Source: Bemisia tabaci
Lineage: Eukaryota > Arthropoda > Insecta > Hemiptera > Aleyrodidae
Length of the DNA stretch: 64,000 nt
Assembly (NCBI RefSeq): GCF_918797505.1
Contig: NC_092794.1
Span: 79,583,345 to 79,647,344 of the forward strand
Direction: 5' to 3'
The notes below the pieces were generated by a model that did no database searches, was not told the DNA's origin, and saw nothing but the letters and a program-made list of their open reading frames with translations. Made by a program: the position numbers and the translations under genes. Below, one piece after another: positions 60,816 through 64,000 of this stretch. Each line of letters starts with the position of its first letter. Positions within the stretch are counted from its first letter, which is position 1.

Positions 60816-62002
60816 CAGGGTGTTCGAAAAGTCCCCTCCCCCCCTCTCACTTTTGACCTAGTGGAGGTAGAGATTTGAAACTTGGAGGGTGTTCTTAGAT
60901 CAAAGGGAGCTACTTTTTGATCCCCTCAAAATTTTGGGGGGCCTCCCCTTGGAGGGGTTACGGACCCTAACTTTTTTTTTTCAAATGGGAAGACCCCCTT
61001 TGTGATACCTCGTTCGAAAGAGCATAAAAAAAGAAAAATTTTTTCGCAAACCCGAAGTCGTTATCTCAAACCGTTTCAAAATGGCGGCCGGTCAAAGTTC
61101 AAAATGGCCGAAAATTGGCACCTCTGCTATTTGCGCATGGATTTGCTTGAAACTCGGTATCTAAGGGTATTTTGGCACGAGAAAAACGAATTTGACGGTA
61201 GATTTTTAAAAAAATCCTAATTTTTCATAATGGCCGCCGGTTTAGGCTCGAAATTTCGACAAACTCGATTTTTTGACGATGGATTCACCTCAAATTCAGT
61301 ATCAGGGGGTATTTTGACCCGAGAAGAACGGATTCGACGTTAGATTTTTAAACAAACCCTCATTTTTCAAAATGGCCGCCGATTAAAGTTCAAAATTGTC
61401 AACAATTGGCAACCTCGACTTTTTGCCGATGGATTCCTGTTAAATTTCAAGCTTCAGCTTCAGGATTCTCAGCTTATCGTTTTTCTCCCACCCAGATACC
61501 CCCAAACATCGAGTTTCAGGCGAATCCATCGGCAAAAAGTCGAGGTTGCCAATTGTTGACAATTTTGAACTTTAATCGGTGGCCATTTTTAAAAATGAGG
61601 GTTTGTTTAAAAATAAAACGTCGAATTCGTTTTTCTCGTGCCAAAATACCCACAGATACCGAGTTTCAAGCAAATCCATGCGCAAGTAGCAGAGGTGCCA
61701 ATTTTCGGCCATTTTGAACTTTGACCGGCCGCCATTTTGAAACGGTTTGAGATAACGACTTCGGGTTTGCGCGAAAACTTTTCTTTTTTTATGCTCTTTC
61801 GAACGAGGTATCACAAAGGGGGTCTTCCCATTTGAAAAAAAAAAAGTTAGGGTCCGTAACCCCCCCCCAAGGGGGGCCCCCCTAAATTTTGAGGGGGTCA
61901 AAAAGTAGCTCCCTTTGATCTAGGAACACCCTCCAAGTTTCAAATCTCTACCTCAATTAGATCAAAAGTTAGAGGGGAGGGAGGGGACTTTCGAACACCC
62001 TG
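60816..62002. mobile_element. CAGGGTG foldback, TA target
   Basis: The 1187 bp near-palindrome has ends CAGGGTGTTCGAAAAGTCCC and its inverse. TA lies at 60814-60815 and 62003-62004. The arms meet near 61480 and contain AAAATGGCGGCCGG and its inverse. There is a C-run at 61860-61867. No coding capacity. Confidence 0.9.
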
Positions 62003-62004
62003 TA

Positions 62005-63526
62005 TAACTCTTCTTCTCTACCTGCTGTTCATTGTTTATTTGAGGGTGTAGATACCCTTTCAAGTAAGGTGATAGGATTTGCGCAGAACTATGAACGAAA
62101 GAAAGGAAATATTTGAAAGAAAAAAAATTACTTGAATTTATCGTCAAGAATACTGCTCTTGAATCAAGATGATTACTCGAATAAAGCCGAATCCTGCTTG
62201 ATACGAGCGGCTTTCTTCTCAACGCACGCATTTTTCAGCTTAAGTCAAGAGAAATTTCATCATTGCGGCAAATTCAAGAATATTTCTCCTACCAGAGTCA
62301 TGTTTTTCCAGTGCAGAAGCTCCGCAAATTCCACTAGTTAAAGAGGCTTGTTAGATGCATATGCATTGTACTACTCTAAAAATTTTCCGAGAATTTTCCA
62401 TCAGAAATGTTTCTTTACGAAGAACAAAACGGCGAGACATACGAGTCAATAGACAAGTTTATTGGTCGTGCGATCAACGAAAGTGACTTCATGACTCTGC
62501 ATTGCGAAATTTTCTGCATTAAAAAATTTTTTCACTGCACGTAGTTGAGGCATTTTTCGGTAAACGGGCATATGAGACGTCCATTGCTGCTATGTTTGTG
62601 CAACGTAGTTCTCTATCCGACTGTTTAATTTTTCGTTGAGTCTGCTCCGAGTTTTTCCTGGCGATTGTAAGGACGTAAATTGACTGTAAATGAATTTCAT
62701 TTGTCGCGAACGCTACAGGAAAACTGCGCAATCATAGCAGCATAGCAAGCTCCTTTCGCCTTTTTACCAAAAAATTCCACAAATTCTGCTTTTAAAAATA
62801 TTTTCACTGCATAGAAAAGCTAAGCATAGAAAAAAATTGGAACCTTGGTTCGTTCAAAAGATTCAACTGTATAAATAAATATTTGATCGATTAATTCATG
62901 GCCAAAACTGTTGAGGAGAAATCAGAGGAAGGGCACCAATAAGGGTTGGACGGAGACGAGAGACCAGCTGAACCGAGCCGCGGCCAGTGCGAAGGAGTCT
63001 CAGACCCGCACAAGGGGCTGCTGTTGGGGTCTAAACTGCATTTCACATTCCACGCAGGGTTTGAGAATACGCAATATGAGGTTGGGCAAGGGCCGCATGG
63101 GCTTTGGAAAATAGACGTTTCGTCGTTCCCTTTATTCCTGGGGAGATTTGCCATCTAGGAACCCCCCCCCCCCCTCCCACCAGTCGTCTTGTCCGCATAA
63201 GTTGTCACTTTGGGCCTTTCTTCAGAATTTGCAACAATAAGAAATTAAAAATAAAATATTAAAATGAAATACAATTACTCTGATGAACTTTACAGGACAT
63301 TGTTTTAGGAAAGAGTCGGATTTTCTTTAAAAAGAAGGCAACTGCATACTTCAATTTGTTATATGCCTTCTTTCACAGGTTATCTGAAGTCGCCAGATAA
63401 TGCTGAAATCAGCACTTTTCTTCATTTAAACCCATGTTAAATATTCACATTTTATGGCACAACCTGGCAACTTTGGATATATCTACTCGTTGTTTTATAG
63501 GTCATTCACACACTTATTTGTTAGTC
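62005..63526. other. 1.5 kb without recognised gene
   Basis: A GC-richer patch at 62925-63125 gives overlapping ORFs on both strands (for example SKLHFTFHAGFENTQYEVGQ on the plus strand) that I do not recognise. A C-run lies at 63162-63174. Confidence 0.3.
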
Positions 63527-63972
63527 GGCAATTCGAAAATAAAAAATCGGTTGCCATTTTTTGTGTCAGAGGGACGTGCGATATATCGCATCGATTTGTT
63601 CCATAATTTCAGCACCTCGTCATTTTTTCGAAATTTGAGATCGCACTTCTCTTGTCATGAGACTAAAGAATTCATGTACCAAAGACAAAGAAATTCGACG
63701 TATTGAAGATAGGGTTTTTTCAGAGGAAAAATATCGCATTCGAGAACACTTTCGATATCAGTATCGAGTGCGATATTTTTCCTCTAAAAACCCAGCCTTT
63801 ATTACGTTGAATTTCTTTGTCAAATTTGGTACATGAATACTCTAGTCCCATGACAAGAGAAGTGCGATCTCAAAATTCGAAAAAATCGACAAGTGGCTGA
63901 TATTATGGTACGAATTGATGCGATGTATCGCACGTCGCTCTGACACAAAAAATGGCAACCGTCGAATTACCT
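63527..63972. mobile_element. Short foldback with AATTCG ends
   Basis: Arms about 63527-63748 and 63762-63972, centred on a CGATATCAGTATCG loop. They share TGCGATATATCGCA-type sequence, AAGAGAAGTGCGATCTC and AATGGCAACCG. The right arm lacks ~11 bp present in the left. No coding content. Confidence 0.75.
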
Positions 63973-64000
63973 TAACCTCAAAGTCTTCTTCTTCTTTTCC

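Overview
The window looks like repeat-dominated nuclear DNA from an animal, most likely an arthropod and probably an insect. It is AT-rich. Host coding capacity appears only as isolated exons with splice signals. There are many short TIR elements and several broken non-LTR retrotransposons. No operons, prokaryotic genes, CRISPR arrays or rRNA were seen. The species cannot be fixed from the sequence alone; a hemipteran-like genome is my guess.

Layout. 1-1.1 kb: last coding exon of an alkyladenine DNA glycosylase (MPG/AAG) gene on the + strand, the only host gene I recognise. 1.4-2.4 kb: two abutting TA-target MITEs. 2.9-5.4 kb: a dispersed repeat, an antisense jockey-like LINE tail and a small foldback. 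7.5-10.9 kb: three C-terminal fragments of LINEs with a restriction-like endonuclease. One is interrupted by a hAT-type MITE; two lie head-to-tail in TAA repeats, beside an 84-triplet TAA array. 10.86-11.93 kb: a non-autonomous Helitron.

12.1-26.9 kb: two very large inverted-repeat (foldback) elements, 6.8 and 7.9 kb, nearly back to back and filled with nested smaller elements down to four levels. 27-29.2 kb: a broken gene of an uncharacterised multicopy invertebrate family. 29.9-41 kb: more foldbacks, with a fragment of a MULE-like transposase at 33.5-34.0 kb. 43-49 kb: further foldbacks, including a second copy of the first large element. 50-63 kb: four more inverted repeats, a LINE tail, a GC-rich island and a few possible host exons.

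The main theme is abundance and nesting of long inverted repeats. Several belong to one TA-target family whose ends read CAGGGTG followed, in most copies, by an AAAAGTCCC-like block. Two others have arms made of roughly 175-185 bp tandem units, as in Drosophila FB elements. No intact transposase is present, so these are presumably moved in trans. If transcribed, the near-identical arms would give long hairpin RNAs; this is inference.
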